A DNA stretch of 64,000 nt from NCBI GenBank assembly GCA_016716965.1, contig JADJUP010000045.1, positions 1 through 64,000 of the forward strand. Direction: 5' to 3'. This DNA comes from Sulfuritalea sp. (GTDB taxonomy: Bacteria > Pseudomonadota > Gammaproteobacteria > Burkholderiales > Rhodocyclaceae). Positions 1 through 9,184 of this stretch are shown here, piece after piece. The first letter of the stretch is position 1. Each line of letters opens with the position of its first letter. The position numbers and the translations under genes were made by a program. Below the pieces are notes generated by a model. It ran no database searches. It had not been told where the DNA came from and saw only the letters and a list, made by a program, of their open reading frames with translations.

Positions 1-681
1 CCGCCAGTTCGGGTCATACCCGGCGGCCTCGAGCGCGGCTAGCGAATTGGCTTCCTCGTAGATTCTGTTGGTATTGCCGGCTTCGTTATAGCTGCGCAAG
101 AGTAATACGAGGTCGATTGCGTCCTTCGGATTTTCGTGCCCGCGATCGGCCCAGGCGAAGATTTTCAGAATCGCAATTCCAGGGAGCGAGGCAATTTTGA
201 TTTCTATCTCGGGGCCCACTTCAACCGTCACTGAGGCGGCGAGCGCATCGCCGAATCCGGCGACGTTCATCATGATCGCCATATCCGGTGGCCACATGAT
301 GATGCTGGGGCTGGTTTCAATGCCTCCGAACGGGATCAGATCGACTGTGTACGGATGCCCCACGCCGGGAAGCTGAAAATGTAACCGGTGGGCGACATGT
401 TTCGATTCCTCGAATTTGGCGCTTGCAAGCAGGCGATCCTTGATCGCTCGGAATTGGTCCCAGTTGTCCAGCGCAAAGGCGAAATCCACGTCCGTCGTGC
501 CACGGCCCGCTTGCAGGCCGTGAATGTTTTCAAGAAGAATGATTCTCGCCACGGCGCCAACCAGGAAGACCGGAAACCCAAGCTCTCTTGAGGCCTGGTG
601 GATTTCGCTGATGACCCTCAAGGCCAAGGGCTCAACGGGACGGTCAGGCTTGAGCTTCAGGGTTTGCGAGATATTGGTCAT
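1..681 (-). CDS. AbiEii-like nucleotidyltransferase toxin (partial, runs off the window start)
   Basis: Open frame from ATG at 681 to the window edge with no stop, so the C-terminus is missing. The translation begins MTNISQTLKLKPDRP and contains a nucleotidyltransferase core: a VGAVARIILLENI segment, then GRGTTDVDFAFAL, whose DVD supplies the two metal-binding aspartates of the AbiEii/NTase fold, and later DAIDLVLLL. AbiEii proteins are the toxins of type IV AbiE systems. It overlaps the end of the upstream AbiEi-like gene by 38 bases, the usual antitoxin-then-toxin order, so translational coupling is likely. The visible part is intact. Family assignment is by motif and context, and the partner gene is damaged. 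Confidence 0.72.
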   Translation of the reverse strand, partial: MTNISQTLKLKPDRPVEPLALRVISEIHQASRELGFPVFLVGAVARIILLENIHGLQAGRGTTDVDFAFALDNWDQFRAIKDRLLASAKFEESKHVAHRLHFQLPGVGHPYTVDLIPFGGIETSPSIIMWPPDMAIMMNVAGFGDALAASVTVEVGPEIEIKIASLPGIAILKIFAWADRGHENPKDAIDLVLLLRSYNEAGNTNRIYEEANSLAALEAAGYDPNWR

Positions 682-1716
682 GGATCAGCTTTGCAGCTTC
701 CAGGTTACGAGGGTCCAGCGTCGCTATTAGATCAGCATAGGCCAGCAAGGGCGGGACGGTTTCCGGCATTGGCCTTTCATCTTCAAAATCCCAGAAGGCG
801 TCCAGAATTTCTATGTCGCCTTTCACGTCCGGGCGCAGCCTGTTTTCCGCCACCAGTTTGGTGAGATTTTTTTGGCCTTGCTGCTTGTGGAGATAAATGG
901 TGATTGCGTGTGGCCGCAGGTACCCGGTCAATTTCTCGGCTGCAGGCTCCGCACCCCATTGGGCACCGTACCTGGGTATGTCGACGTCCTTCCACCAGTC
1001 GGCTTTCGGAGCGCGAAATCTTCTTGGATTGAGTTTCGGCCGCAGCTTGATCGGGTAGTTGGTTATCCACTCTTGCACCAGCTTCTGGCGCTCAAGGATC
1101 TCTGTCACCCTTGCCCTTGCCGCCGGTTGTGATGCCCCTTCCATTCAGGTCGAAGAATACCCAGCCGATAGTGCCAAGGGCTACGCCCGCAGCCTGGACG
1201 ATATTTCGGTAAGGTGCGTTGAGTAATTCAGGCTTGCATAGCAGCCCGAACACGACGCGCAAATGGGTTGCCGTGCCCGCTCGTTTGCCCTCTTGGTCGG
1301 TCAGTTGAAATTCTTCCCCCTCAATGGGGCGTTGGCCTTTCACCAGGACATATAGGCCGGGGCCATGCAGATAGGCGTTGCCGGTAGCGTCGATAAATTG
1401 CAGATCGAGTTCACGGCATTTTTCAGCGGTTTCCGCTGTGATGCGGGGCGCAACAAGAAGGGGCTGTTCGCCGTGTCCATATAGTGCGCGCTGATATTTG
1501 ATATCCCTCAGGATTGCGAATCGATCAACACGCTTGATTTCGACTAGATAGGGGTAACGCTGCCCGTTTGCCTCGATTTCGATGCGAGCGTCCGCGCGAA
1601 AGCCTGGCGCGATGAGTGGCTCGCTCGATCACACGACCTTGAATACCCGCTGTCTTTTGCAGGGCTTCCAAGGCACGCAGCAAGAGAACCTGCCATTTGT
1701 CGTTAAGTGGCTTCAT
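644..1716 (-). pseudogene. AbiEi-like antitoxin/transcriptional regulator with two apparent frameshifts
   Basis: Three consecutive minus-strand frames join into one protein of about 350 residues. It starts MKPLNDKWQVLLLRALEAL at 1716, continues after a one-base shift near 1605-1625 as APGFRADARIEIEANGQRYP, and shifts again near 1095-1110 into EILERQKLVQEWITNYP, ending at 644. Content fits an AbiEi-family antitoxin: a small restriction-like/VEIKRVDR segment, a winged-helix region (AGVALGTIGWVFFDLNGRG) and a C-terminal domain. It precedes the AbiEii-like toxin and follows paired inverted repeats of the kind AbiEi proteins bind. A toxin with a dead antitoxin would be hard to maintain, so sequence error is a real alternative to a true pseudogene. 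Confidence 0.68.
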
Positions 1717-1734
1717 TGTTCAGACTTGTTAAAC

Positions 1735-1819
1735 GTTCACGTTTCGTGAACGGTACCTCGCAGTGAACGTTCGTGTCAACCAATCGTTCAGGCAGGCTTT
1801 ATGTTCACGTTGCGTGAAC
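1735..1819. promoter_or_regulatory. Paired inverted-repeat operators upstream of the AbiE-like locus
   Basis: Two perfect palindromes share the same arms: GTTCACG-TTT-CGTGAAC at 1735-1751 and GTTCACG-TTG-CGTGAAC at 1803-1819. Related half sites (GTGAACGTTC near 1763, CGTTCA near 1784, ATGAAC at 1831) lie between and beside them. They sit immediately upstream of the minus-strand AbiEi-like start at 1716. Known AbiEi antitoxins repress their own operon by binding two inverted repeats, so negative autoregulation is the likely role. Binding is inferred. Confidence 0.7.
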
Positions 1820-1948
1820 AGTAATAAATAATGAACAGCCAGTGTGGGCCAGGGACAGAGGGCGATGGAGGGAATTACCTTGGCTGAAACTGGCGTGCTC
1901 TTTTGCCCAAACTGGGGCATCGAGCTAGCAATCGGTGAGCGTTTCTGA

Positions 1949-1972
1949 AAAGTCGGCGCTGGCGATCCTGAT
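1949..1972 (+). repeat. Short dispersed repeat, copy 1 (3' half diverged)
   Basis: Begins AAAGTCGGCGCTGGCG, identical to the first 16 bases of the dispersed family, but its 3' end is unrelated to the usual ACGGCG. Intergenic, just upstream of the first Phd/VapC promoter. Confidence 0.65.
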
Positions 1973-1984
1973 CGAGCCCTGAAC

Positions 1985-2010
1985 TATAAATGTACATTAC
2001 AATGTACATT
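1985..2010 (+). promoter_or_regulatory. Promoter -10 and double TGTACA operator of the first Phd/VapC pair
   Basis: TATAAA at 1985-1990 is a plausible -10. It abuts two identical self-complementary decamers, AATGTACATT at 1989-1998 and 2001-2010, with centres 12 bases apart. TGTACA cores are the established recognition motif of YefM-type antitoxins, so this is very likely the autoregulatory operator. A strong ribosome site (AGGAGG) follows at 2018-2023, five bases before the antitoxin ATG. Confidence 0.78.
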
Positions 2011-2027
2011 CTCATACAGGAGGCGCC

Positions 2028-2252
2028 ATGCAGGAAACCACGTTCACCGAATTGCGCAATCACGCCAAGGATTATTTCGACGCCGTCGAAGGCGGGGATA
2101 CGGTTCGCGTTTTCCGCAATGGAAAGCCCATCGCCGAGATAGTGCCGGTCCGTTCCGGGCTGCCGTCCTGGAAGCGACAAGCCACGCCATTGACGGTCAA
2201 GGGCTTGTCCCTGAGCCGGGAAATACTGGGCGATCGGAATGACTCGGCGTGA
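2028..2252 (+). CDS. Phd/YefM-family antitoxin
   Basis: 74 residues. The N-terminal half (TTFTELRNHAKDYFDAVEGG, then TVRVFRNGKPIAEIVPV) is the Phd/YefM DNA-binding fold. The C-terminal tail, ending SLSREILGDRNDSA, is the segment expected to fold onto and neutralise the toxin. An AGGAGG ribosome site lies five bases upstream. The gene overlaps the downstream PIN toxin by four bases (GTGA), the standard coupled arrangement, and is preceded by a double TGTACA operator, so it probably represses its own promoter as antitoxin or antitoxin-toxin complex. Confidence 0.88.
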   Translation: MQETTFTELRNHAKDYFDAVEGGDTVRVFRNGKPIAEIVPVRSGLPSWKRQATPLTVKGLSLSREILGDRNDSA

Positions 2253-2665
2253 GGCTGTTTCTGGATACCTCGGCCTTTGCCAAACGCTATGTCGCGGAGC
2301 AGGGGTCGGACAAGGTACTGGCGATATGCCAGGAGGCGGACAGGCTTTTCGTCAGCGTCATCTGCTTTCCGGAACTTACCTCGACACTGTGCCGCCTCGT
2401 GCGCGAGAAGAAACTCGCCAGGGCCGCCTATCGACAACTGAAGGGTGACGCGGTGGCCGATCTGGCGGATGTCGACATCTGCCAGATCACACCGGAGGTT
2501 CTCGCCGCGGTGGTTTCGCTGCTGGAAGCGCATCCGCTGCGCGCGATGGATGCGCTTCATGTGGCGTGCGCACTGGCTTGCCAGCCCGACGCCTTTGTAT
2601 CCGCCGACCGGCAGCAGCTTGCCGCGGCGCGCAAGGCGGGGCTGAGGATCGTTGACGTTTCGTAG
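2249..2665 (+). CDS. PIN-domain ribonuclease toxin (VapC-like)
   Basis: 138 residues starting at GTG, overlapping the antitoxin stop. PIN acidic residues are in place: FLDTSAFAKRY (Asp near residue 5), the Glu of CFPELTSTL (near 42), the Asp of MDALHVACAL (near 98) and a final Asp in AFVSADRQQL. Such proteins are Mg2+-dependent RNases that cleave tRNA or rRNA sites and are held inactive by the cognate antitoxin. Pairing of a Phd/YefM-type antitoxin with a PIN toxin is a known mixed combination. It looks intact; its RNA target cannot be read from sequence. Confidence 0.88.
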   Translation: MRLFLDTSAFAKRYVAEQGSDKVLAICQEADRLFVSVICFPELTSTLCRLVREKKLARAAYRQLKGDAVADLADVDICQITPEVLAAVVSLLEAHPLRAMDALHVACALACQPDAFVSADRQQLAAARKAGLRIVDVS

Positions 2666-2737
2666 CGGCGCAAGCGCGCAGCTACCGCAAGCAAATGCGC
2701 CTCCGCTTCGCCCTGCTCTGCTAGCGGAGCGTTCTGG

Positions 2738-2761
2738 AAAGTCGGCGGCGGCGGAGCGGCG
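2738..2761 (+). repeat. Short dispersed repeat, copy 2
   Basis: Starts AAAGTCGGCG and ends GCGGCG at the expected 24-base length, with central changes relative to the family. Intergenic between the two TA pairs. Confidence 0.6.
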
Positions 2762-2918
2762 CGTGGTCTGCCAAGCCGACCGACGAGAATGCCCAGGTCC
2801 ATGCGCTGGCACCCATTCACTCAGGGCGCCGGCGCGGGCGATCCGGCGGGGCGCCACCCCTGACGGGTTCCAAACGCTACGCGATCCTGCACTGGTCCCA
2901 TTACTGCGGGAAGATAGA

Positions 2919-2958
2919 TTAGTACTACAATAGGTACCGTTACACTAAAAACAGGTAC
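2919..2958 (+). promoter_or_regulatory. GTAC-core operator of the second Phd/VapC pair
   Basis: TAGTACTA (2920-2927) and GGTACC (2933-2938) are palindromes with GTAC centres 12 bases apart, the same spacing as the first TA operator. A further GTAC occurs at 2955-2958, 21 bases on and just before the start codon. TTAGTA (2919-2924) and TACACT (2941-2946), 16 bases apart, could be the -35 and -10, so binding would block the promoter. Role inferred by analogy with YefM operators. Confidence 0.65.
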
Positions 2959-2962
2959 TGAT

Positions 2963-3229
2963 ATGAATACCCTCACTGTCTCGGAGTTGAAGCGCAGGGG
3001 CATGGCGGCCATCGAGGATGGACTGCGCAATGGCCCGGTGCATATCGTCAAGCGCAACAAGCCTGCGGCGGTAGTGCTGACCGAAGCCGAGTATCAGCGC
3101 CTCGCGCATGGCCGGGTGGCCGCCCCCAGCGGCGTGACCGCCGTGCAGTGGCTCCTGAACCAGCACACCGCCGGAAAGCGCAGCAAGGCGCAGATCGACG
3201 CCGCACTCAAAGCCGAGCGCGACTGGTGA
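2963..3229 (+). CDS. Phd/YefM-family antitoxin (second pair)
   Basis: 88 residues. The N-terminus, NTLTVSELKRRGMAAIEDGL then VHIVKRNKPAAVVLTEAEY, is a clear Phd/YefM fold: a beta-hairpin that lets the protein dimerise and bind palindromic DNA. The C-terminal part (VQWLLNQHTAGKRSKAQIDA) is the probable toxin-binding tail. It ends in a four-base GTGA overlap with the PIN toxin. GTAC-core palindromes upstream suggest autorepression. It differs substantially from the antitoxin at 2028, so the two pairs are probably separate acquisitions rather than a recent duplication. Confidence 0.87.
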   Translation: MNTLTVSELKRRGMAAIEDGLRNGPVHIVKRNKPAAVVLTEAEYQRLAHGRVAAPSGVTAVQWLLNQHTAGKRSKAQIDAALKAERDW

Positions 3230-3633
3230 TCGCCTTCTTCGACGCCAGTGCCCTGATCTACCTGATCGAAGGCGCCGAGCCTTTCGCTGCCAAGGTGCGC
3301 AAGGAACTGGCGGCGGCAGTCAGGAAGCATCCTGATCTGGCCGCCGCCATGAGCCGTCTGTCGTGGCTGGAATGTCGGGTGGGGCCGATGAAGGACAACG
3401 ACAGCGCCACGCTGGCGGCGTTCGACGCCTTCTTCGCCCGGACTGATCTGGTCTGGGTGGAACTGACCAGGGATGTTGTCGAACTGGCGGCAGCCATCCG
3501 CGTCAGACCGGCGAAGACGCCCGACGCACTACAGGCGGCGTCGTGTCTCCAGCTTGGCGGTGAACATCTTTTCTTGACCGGGGATAGCGCGTTCAGGCGG
3601 GTGGCCGGCCTGAATGTGAAGGCGCTGACTTGA
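3226..3633 (+). CDS. PIN-domain ribonuclease toxin (VapC-like, second pair)
   Basis: 135 residues from the GTG at 3226 that overlaps the antitoxin stop. A longer reading frame extends upstream but lies inside the antitoxin gene, so this start is preferred. PIN acidic residues: FFDASALIYLIEG (Asp), the Glu of SWLECRVG, the Asp of KTPDALQAASCL and the Asp of FLTGDSAFRRV, all in order. Predicted Mg2+-dependent endoribonuclease neutralised by the preceding antitoxin. Intact. It ends 12 bases before the convergent BKACE gene. Confidence 0.87.
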   Translation: MIAFFDASALIYLIEGAEPFAAKVRKELAAAVRKHPDLAAAMSRLSWLECRVGPMKDNDSATLAAFDAFFARTDLVWVELTRDVVELAAAIRVRPAKTPDALQAASCLQLGGEHLFLTGDSAFRRVAGLNVKALT

Positions 3634-3645
3634 CCGGCGCCGCGA

Positions 3646-4476
3646 TCAGTTTGGCCGCAACCCCAGTATCCCCCTAGCCTCCGTCGCCGTCGCCGGCCGC
3701 CTTCCATAGCGGTCGCACACATCCACGATCTTCTTCACCAGTTCGGCATTGCTCGCGGCCAGCCGCGTCGGGTCGAAGCGCAGGTTGTCTTCCAGGCCGG
3801 TGCGGCAATGGCCGCCGGCTTCGAGGCACCACTGGTTGACCTCGAACTGCCAGCGCGCGGTGCCGGCGGCGACCCAGGTGGCGCCGGGCAGCACCTCGGC
3901 CAGTTCACTGCGCAGGAAGTCGAAGACGCTGCGCCGCACCGGCAGGGCGTTGGCGATGCCGAGCACGAACTGCACGTGCGGCGGGCTCTTGAGCAGGCCC
4001 TTCTTCACCAGATTGGCGGCGTTGTAGAGCATGGCGAGGTCGAAGACCTCGATCTCGGGCTTGATGTCGTTGTCAAGCATGGTCTTGGCCAGGCCCTCGA
4101 CGAAATCGGGCGGATTCTCGTAGATGCTGGCCGGGAAGTTCACCGAGCCGGTGGCCAGCGAGGCCATGTCGGGTTTGAGGTGCAGCATGGCGCCACGCGC
4201 GGCCTGCTCGCGGCCGCGGCCGCCGGTCGAAAACTGGATGATCATGCCCGGGCAGTGCTTGCGCACGCCTTCCTGCACCTGGGCGAACAGGGCAGGGTCG
4301 GAGCTTGCCGTTTCGTCCGGGTTGCGCACGTGGATGTGCACCAGCGAGGCGCCGGCTTCATAGGCCTGGTGCGTGGATTCGATCTGCTCGGCGGGCGTGA
4401 CGGGCACGGCGGGGTTGTCGGCCTTGCGCGGCAGGGCGCCGGTGATGGCGACGGTGATGATGACGGGCTGGGTCAT
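3646..4476 (-). CDS. BKACE-family beta-keto acid cleavage enzyme (3-keto-5-aminohexanoate cleavage enzyme family)
   Basis: 276 residues, normal family length. The N-terminus VIITVAITGALP, the EAGASLVHIHVRNP motif near residues 40-50 (the two histidines bind the catalytic Zn2+) and a terminal segment AEARGILGL are hallmarks. Family enzymes use acetyl-CoA to cleave a beta-keto acid, giving acetoacetate and the CoA ester of the remaining acyl group. It lies 17 bases downstream of an IclR regulator gene on the same strand and beside a biotin carboxylase operon. A 3-hydroxybutyrate-dehydrogenase-like gene at 12967 could process the acetoacetate. The substrate is not predictable from the sequence alone. 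Confidence 0.9.
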   Translation of the reverse strand: MTQPVIITVAITGALPRKADNPAVPVTPAEQIESTHQAYEAGASLVHIHVRNPDETASSDPALFAQVQEGVRKHCPGMIIQFSTGGRGREQAARGAMLHLKPDMASLATGSVNFPASIYENPPDFVEGLAKTMLDNDIKPEIEVFDLAMLYNAANLVKKGLLKSPPHVQFVLGIANALPVRRSVFDFLRSELAEVLPGATWVAAGTARWQFEVNQWCLEAGGHCRTGLEDNLRFDPTRLAASNAELVKKIVDVCDRYGRRPATATEARGILGLRPN

Positions 4477-4493
4477 GGGCGGGATTCCCTGGT

Positions 4494-5393
4494 TCAGGCA
4501 CGCGCGGAACTACTGCTGCGCTTGGTGGTGGCTGCGGCCGCCGGCTTGGCGGTTCCGCGTGTCGAGGGTTTGGCGGGTTTCTTCGCGGCCGGTGCCTTGG
4601 CGTCCGGCTCGGCGGCGGCCTGCGGCACCATGGTGCCGGCCATCGCCGTGGCGGCGCGGCGCAGCGCGGGCAGGAAATCCATGCAGCTGCGCAGGGTGAC
4701 GCGCGGCGCCGGGCCATGCACCGCCACCGTGGCGCAGACGCGGCCTTGGGCATCGGTGACCGGCACCGAAACGGCCACCGAGCCTTCGAGGAATTCGCCG
4801 ACGTCGGTGCCGATGCCTTCATTGCGGATGCGGCGCAGCGCCTTCTGCAGTTCCTCGGGATCGATGATGGTGTTTTCGGTATGGCGGCGGTAGGGGCCGG
4901 GGCCGAGCAGGGTGGCCACCTGGCGTTCGCTCAACTGGCTGAGGAAGAGCTTGCCGCTGGCAGTGCAGTGCAGCGGCACGCGCGAGCCGGCGGCCAGATG
5001 CACGCGCACCGGCGAGGAGGTCTCGACGCGGTCAAGGTAGAGCACCTCGTTGCCGTCGAGCATGGTCAGGTTGCAGGTCTCGCCGATCTCGGCCACCAGT
5101 TGCTGCAGGATGGCGTGGCGGCGCGCGCGCTGCGGCGATCGCATCATCACTTCCAGCGCCAGCTTGGACATGCGCGCGCCGATGCAGTAGCGCTTGGCGG
5201 CCGGTTCGCGCTGCACCAGCCCGCCGCGCTGCAGCAGGCCGAGGATGCGGAACACGCTGGGCTTGGGCAGCCCGCACAACTGCGTCAGCTCGTCGAGCGA
5301 AAGCGGGCCGTCGGCGCGCGCCACCAGTTCCAGCACGCCGAAAGCCCTCAGCGTCGAGGAATCGTCCGGTATCTGCGTCACTTGCTTGGGCAT
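4494..5393 (-). CDS. IclR-family transcriptional regulator with basic low-complexity tail
   Basis: 299 residues from ATG at 5393 (an upstream ATG at 5429 is possible). The winged-helix N-terminus LRAFGVLELVARADGPLSL, with a recognition helix around GLPKPSVFRILGLLQ, is followed by an IclR effector domain (LHCTASGKLFLSQL, GIGTDVGEFLEGSVAVSVPV). After about residue 258 it carries an unusual Ala/Lys/Pro/Ser-rich tail (AKAPAAKKPAKPS ... KRSSSSARA) like histone H1/AlgP tails, absent from typical IclR proteins of about 255 residues. It is divergent from the carboxylase operon and upstream of BKACE, so it is the probable regulator of both. The effector is probably a pathway acid. Confidence 0.88.
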   Translation of the reverse strand: MPKQVTQIPDDSSTLRAFGVLELVARADGPLSLDELTQLCGLPKPSVFRILGLLQRGGLVQREPAAKRYCIGARMSKLALEVMMRSPQRARRHAILQQLVAEIGETCNLTMLDGNEVLYLDRVETSSPVRVHLAAGSRVPLHCTASGKLFLSQLSERQVATLLGPGPYRRHTENTIIDPEELQKALRRIRNEGIGTDVGEFLEGSVAVSVPVTDAQGRVCATVAVHGPAPRVTLRSCMDFLPALRRAATAMAGTMVPQAAAEPDAKAPAAKKPAKPSTRGTAKPAAAATTKRSSSSARA

Positions 5394-5711
5394 GGTTTCG
5401 ATCCGCTGTTTTGGAAATCCGCTAGGCAATCACCGAATCGTCCGTCACCCCGGCGAAGGCCGGTGTCCAGTTTGCCGCAGTTTCCGGTTTCCGGCGGTTG
5501 CCGGAATGACGACCCGACCTTCGATCCGCCAAATTCGAACTTTTGAATTGCTTTACAAGATTCCGTTAAACGAAATTATCTATTTCATTATTGCAATACT
5601 TGAAGTTTCGTGCAATGATTTTCTGGAACGAATAATTTCAATAAAGGAGATCCGGTCATTCCGCCACGCTGGCGGCATGGACACCGATCCCGACCGGCGA
5701 GGAGCAAACCG
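5394..5711. promoter_or_regulatory. Divergent promoter region between the iclR-like and carboxylase genes
   Basis: 318 bases without a gene. It contains a hairpin repeat (5444-5511), then an AT-rich stretch at about 5525-5650, the most AT-rich segment in this part of the window and the likely promoter and regulator-binding region. A CCGCCA-CGC-TGGCGG hairpin lies at 5661-5675 in the leader. I could not identify a specific IclR palindrome with confidence. Confidence 0.45.
5444..5511. repeat. REP-like intergenic hairpin repeat
   Basis: Contains the common proteobacterial repeat words GTCACCCCGGCGAAGGCCGG and CCGGAATGACG. Two small stems are visible: CCGG-CGAAGG-CCGG (5450-5463) and CCGG-CGGTTG-CCGG (5491-5504). 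Not related to the AAAGTCGGCGC family. Confidence 0.6.
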
Positions 5712-6238
5712 TTGAGCAACACGGCATTCAGTTATCAGGATTTGCTGCAGATCGTCGACCTGATCAAGACGTCGACGCAGTTCAATGAATTCCACCTCAA
5801 GGTCGGCGACATCGAACTCGACATCCGTCGCGGCGAACCCGCCGCACGTCCGGCGCCAGCGGTAGCAGTGGCCCCCGCCGCTCCCGCGCCGGCCACCCCT
5901 CTTCCCACCTCGGTGACTCCCGTTGTCGCCGCTCCTCCTCCCGCTGCAAATGTGGAGCCGCACCGAAGCGCACCGCTGGCCTTCCCCGCCGGATCGTTGC
6001 TGGTCAAATCGCCGATGGTGGGAACCTTTTACCGCGCGCCGGAACCGGGCGCGAAGCCCTTTACGGAAGTCGGCGCCCGCGTCACGGCGGAAAGCCTGGT
6101 CGGCATCGTCGAAGTGATGAAGCTGATGAACTCGATCCCGGCCGGGCAGGCCGGCGTGGTCACCCACATCCTGGTCGAGGATGGCGAGCCCGTGCAGTAC
6201 GGCCAGGTGCTGGTCGTGATCGAACCGGGCAGCGCCGC

Positions 6239-6242
<4 letters not shown>
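5712..6242 (+). CDS. Biotin carboxyl carrier protein subunit (AccB-like)
   Basis: 176 residues from a TTG start at 5712, supported by a GAGGAG ribosome site about eight bases upstream. An N-terminal helical region resembles AccB, then a long Pro/Ala hinge (about residues 45-85), then a biotinyl domain with SPMVGTFYRAPEPG and the biotin-lysine motif VEVMKLMNSI (Met replaces the usual Ala before Met-Lys). It carries the carboxybiotin between the carboxylase and transferase subunits encoded directly downstream. Its stop overlaps the next start by four bases (GTGA). Assigned to this dedicated carboxylase rather than the acetyl-CoA carboxylase because of the operon context. Confidence 0.88.
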
Positions 6243-7623
<1,381 letters not shown>

Positions 7624-7627
<4 letters not shown>

Positions 7628-9075
7628 GCGGCCAGAAGTTCGGACTTATCGACGTGACCTTGCGCGACGGCCACCAGTGCCTGTGGTCCACGCGCATGAC
7701 CACGGCGATGATGACGCCGATCATCGACCGGATCGACGCGGTGGGTTACGAATACATCAACATCCTCGGCGGCGCGGTGTTCGACGTCTGCGTGCGCTTC
7801 CTGCACGAGAACCCCTTCGAGCGCGTCGGCCTGCTCTGCGAGCGCTTCGCCACGCCCTGCGACGGCCTGACGCGCGGGCAGAGCCTGTACACCTTCGAGC
7901 TGTTCCCCGACGACGTCGTGGCGCTGAATTCCTTCGCGCTGGCCAAGCGCGGCATCAAGGTGCTGACGGTCTACGACGCGCTCAACGACAACCGCAACAT
8001 CGAATCCTCGGTGCGCTCGGGGCATGAGGCCGGGATGCAGGTCAATGCCATGATGACCTACACCCTGAGCCCGGTGCATGACGACGCCTACTACGTGGCG
8101 CGCACCAAAGAGCTGGTGGCGATGAAGGTCGAGTTCATCTCGGTCAAGGACCCGACCGGCCTCCTGACCCCGGAGCGGGCGAAGACGCTGTTCCCGGCCG
8201 TGGTTGCCGCCGCCGGCACGATTCCGGTGCAACTGCATTCGCATTGCCAGTCGGGCCTCGCCCCCGAGGTGTACTCGGTGGCGATCGAAAGCGGCTTCCG
8301 CTACGGCTACACGGCCTCGCGGCCGCTGGCCAACGGCGCCTCGCTGCCGGCCACCGAAGACGTCGCGGCGCGCGCCGCGGCGCTGGGCCGCGCCACCGGC
8401 ATCGACACGGCCACGCTCGACGAAGTCTCCGGCTATTTCGCCTGGCTGTGCGAACGCGAGGGCCTGCCGCAGGGCAAGATCATGCAGTACGACCCGGCGC
8501 TCTACGAGCACCAGGTGCCCGGCGGCATGATCTCCAACCTCAAGGCGCAGCTGCAGGTGATGAAGATGGAACACCGCCTGCCGGAAATTCTGGAAGAAGC
8601 GGCGCAGGTGCGGCGCGACCTCGGCTACCCGATCCTGGTCAGCCCCTTCGCCCAGTACATCATCACCCAGGCGGTGATGAACGTGGTGCAGGGCGAGCGC
8701 TACAAGACCATTCCCGACGAGGTGCGCAAGTACGCCATGGGCTATTACGGCCGGCTGGCGGCGCAGCCTTCGGCGGAATTTCTCGAACGCGCGAAGCTCA
8801 AGCCCGGCGAGCTGGTCAGCGAGCGTCCCGGCGAACATGTCGCACCCGCACTGCCGCGCCTGCGCCACGAGCTCGGCGCCGGCGCCAGCGACGAAGACCT
8901 TCTGCTGGCGGCCTTCTATGCGCCCGAACTGATCGCGCCGCTAAGGAAGCCGCAGCCCGACTACCAGTTCCGCACCTCGCCGCTGTACGAGCTGATCCGC
9001 TACCTGGGCAACAAGCAGGACATCAGTGCCGCCCGTGTGCGCTTCGCCGGAACCGAGTTGAACGTGAGCACCTGA
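7624..9075 (+). CDS. Carboxyltransferase subunit, pyruvate carboxylase B/oxaloacetate decarboxylase alpha type
   Basis: 483 residues, ATG overlapping the biotin carboxylase stop. A DRE-TIM-type barrel opens with DVTLRDGHQCLWSTRM. VKDPTGLLTP holds the lysine that is carbamylated in this family, QLHSHCQSGLAP gives the metal-binding His-x-His, and YEHQVPGGMISNLKAQL is the conserved loop of pyruvate carboxylase and oxaloacetate decarboxylase transferases. No biotinyl domain is fused, so the separate carrier at 5712 is needed. Known members carboxylate the carbon next to a ketone (pyruvate). No OadB/OadG membrane subunits are nearby, arguing against a sodium-pump decarboxylase. The true acceptor could be another ketone. 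Confidence 0.88.
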
Positions 9076-9184
9076 TTCACACCAACGGCATTCCCGCCGC
9101 CGCGGACGGGAGTGCCGGAAAGCTACGCGGATAAAAAGCAACTGTGTCGTTTCAATCGATGCAATACAACAGAGGAGAAATGCG

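Larger units (their letters stand above)
1820..2027. other. AT-richer intergenic region between divergent TA loci
   Basis: Together with the operators at 1735-1819 this fills the gap of about 310 bases between the AbiE-like and first Phd/VapC loci. Apart from a short dispersed repeat at 1949 and the promoter/operator at 1985-2010 I see no convincing gene in it. Confidence 0.5.
2666..2962. other. Gap between the two TA pairs
   Basis: About 300 bases with no convincing gene. A dispersed repeat copy lies at 2738 and the second TA operator at 2919-2958. The rest shows no recognisable structure. Confidence 0.5.

Noticed and set aside
1735..1840. CRISPR-like repeat array
   Set aside because: The repeated GTTCACG/CGTGAAC words are two operator palindromes plus half sites with unequal spacing; there are no regular repeats with spacers anywhere in the window.
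6065..6090. GAAGTCGGCGCCCGCGTCACGGCG-like match, with similar GAAGTCGGCG words at 7505, 26367 and 36703
   Set aside because: They arise from Glu-Val-Gly codons in conserved places (biotinyl domain, biotin carboxylase, MreB TTEVG and others), so I did not count them as repeat copies.
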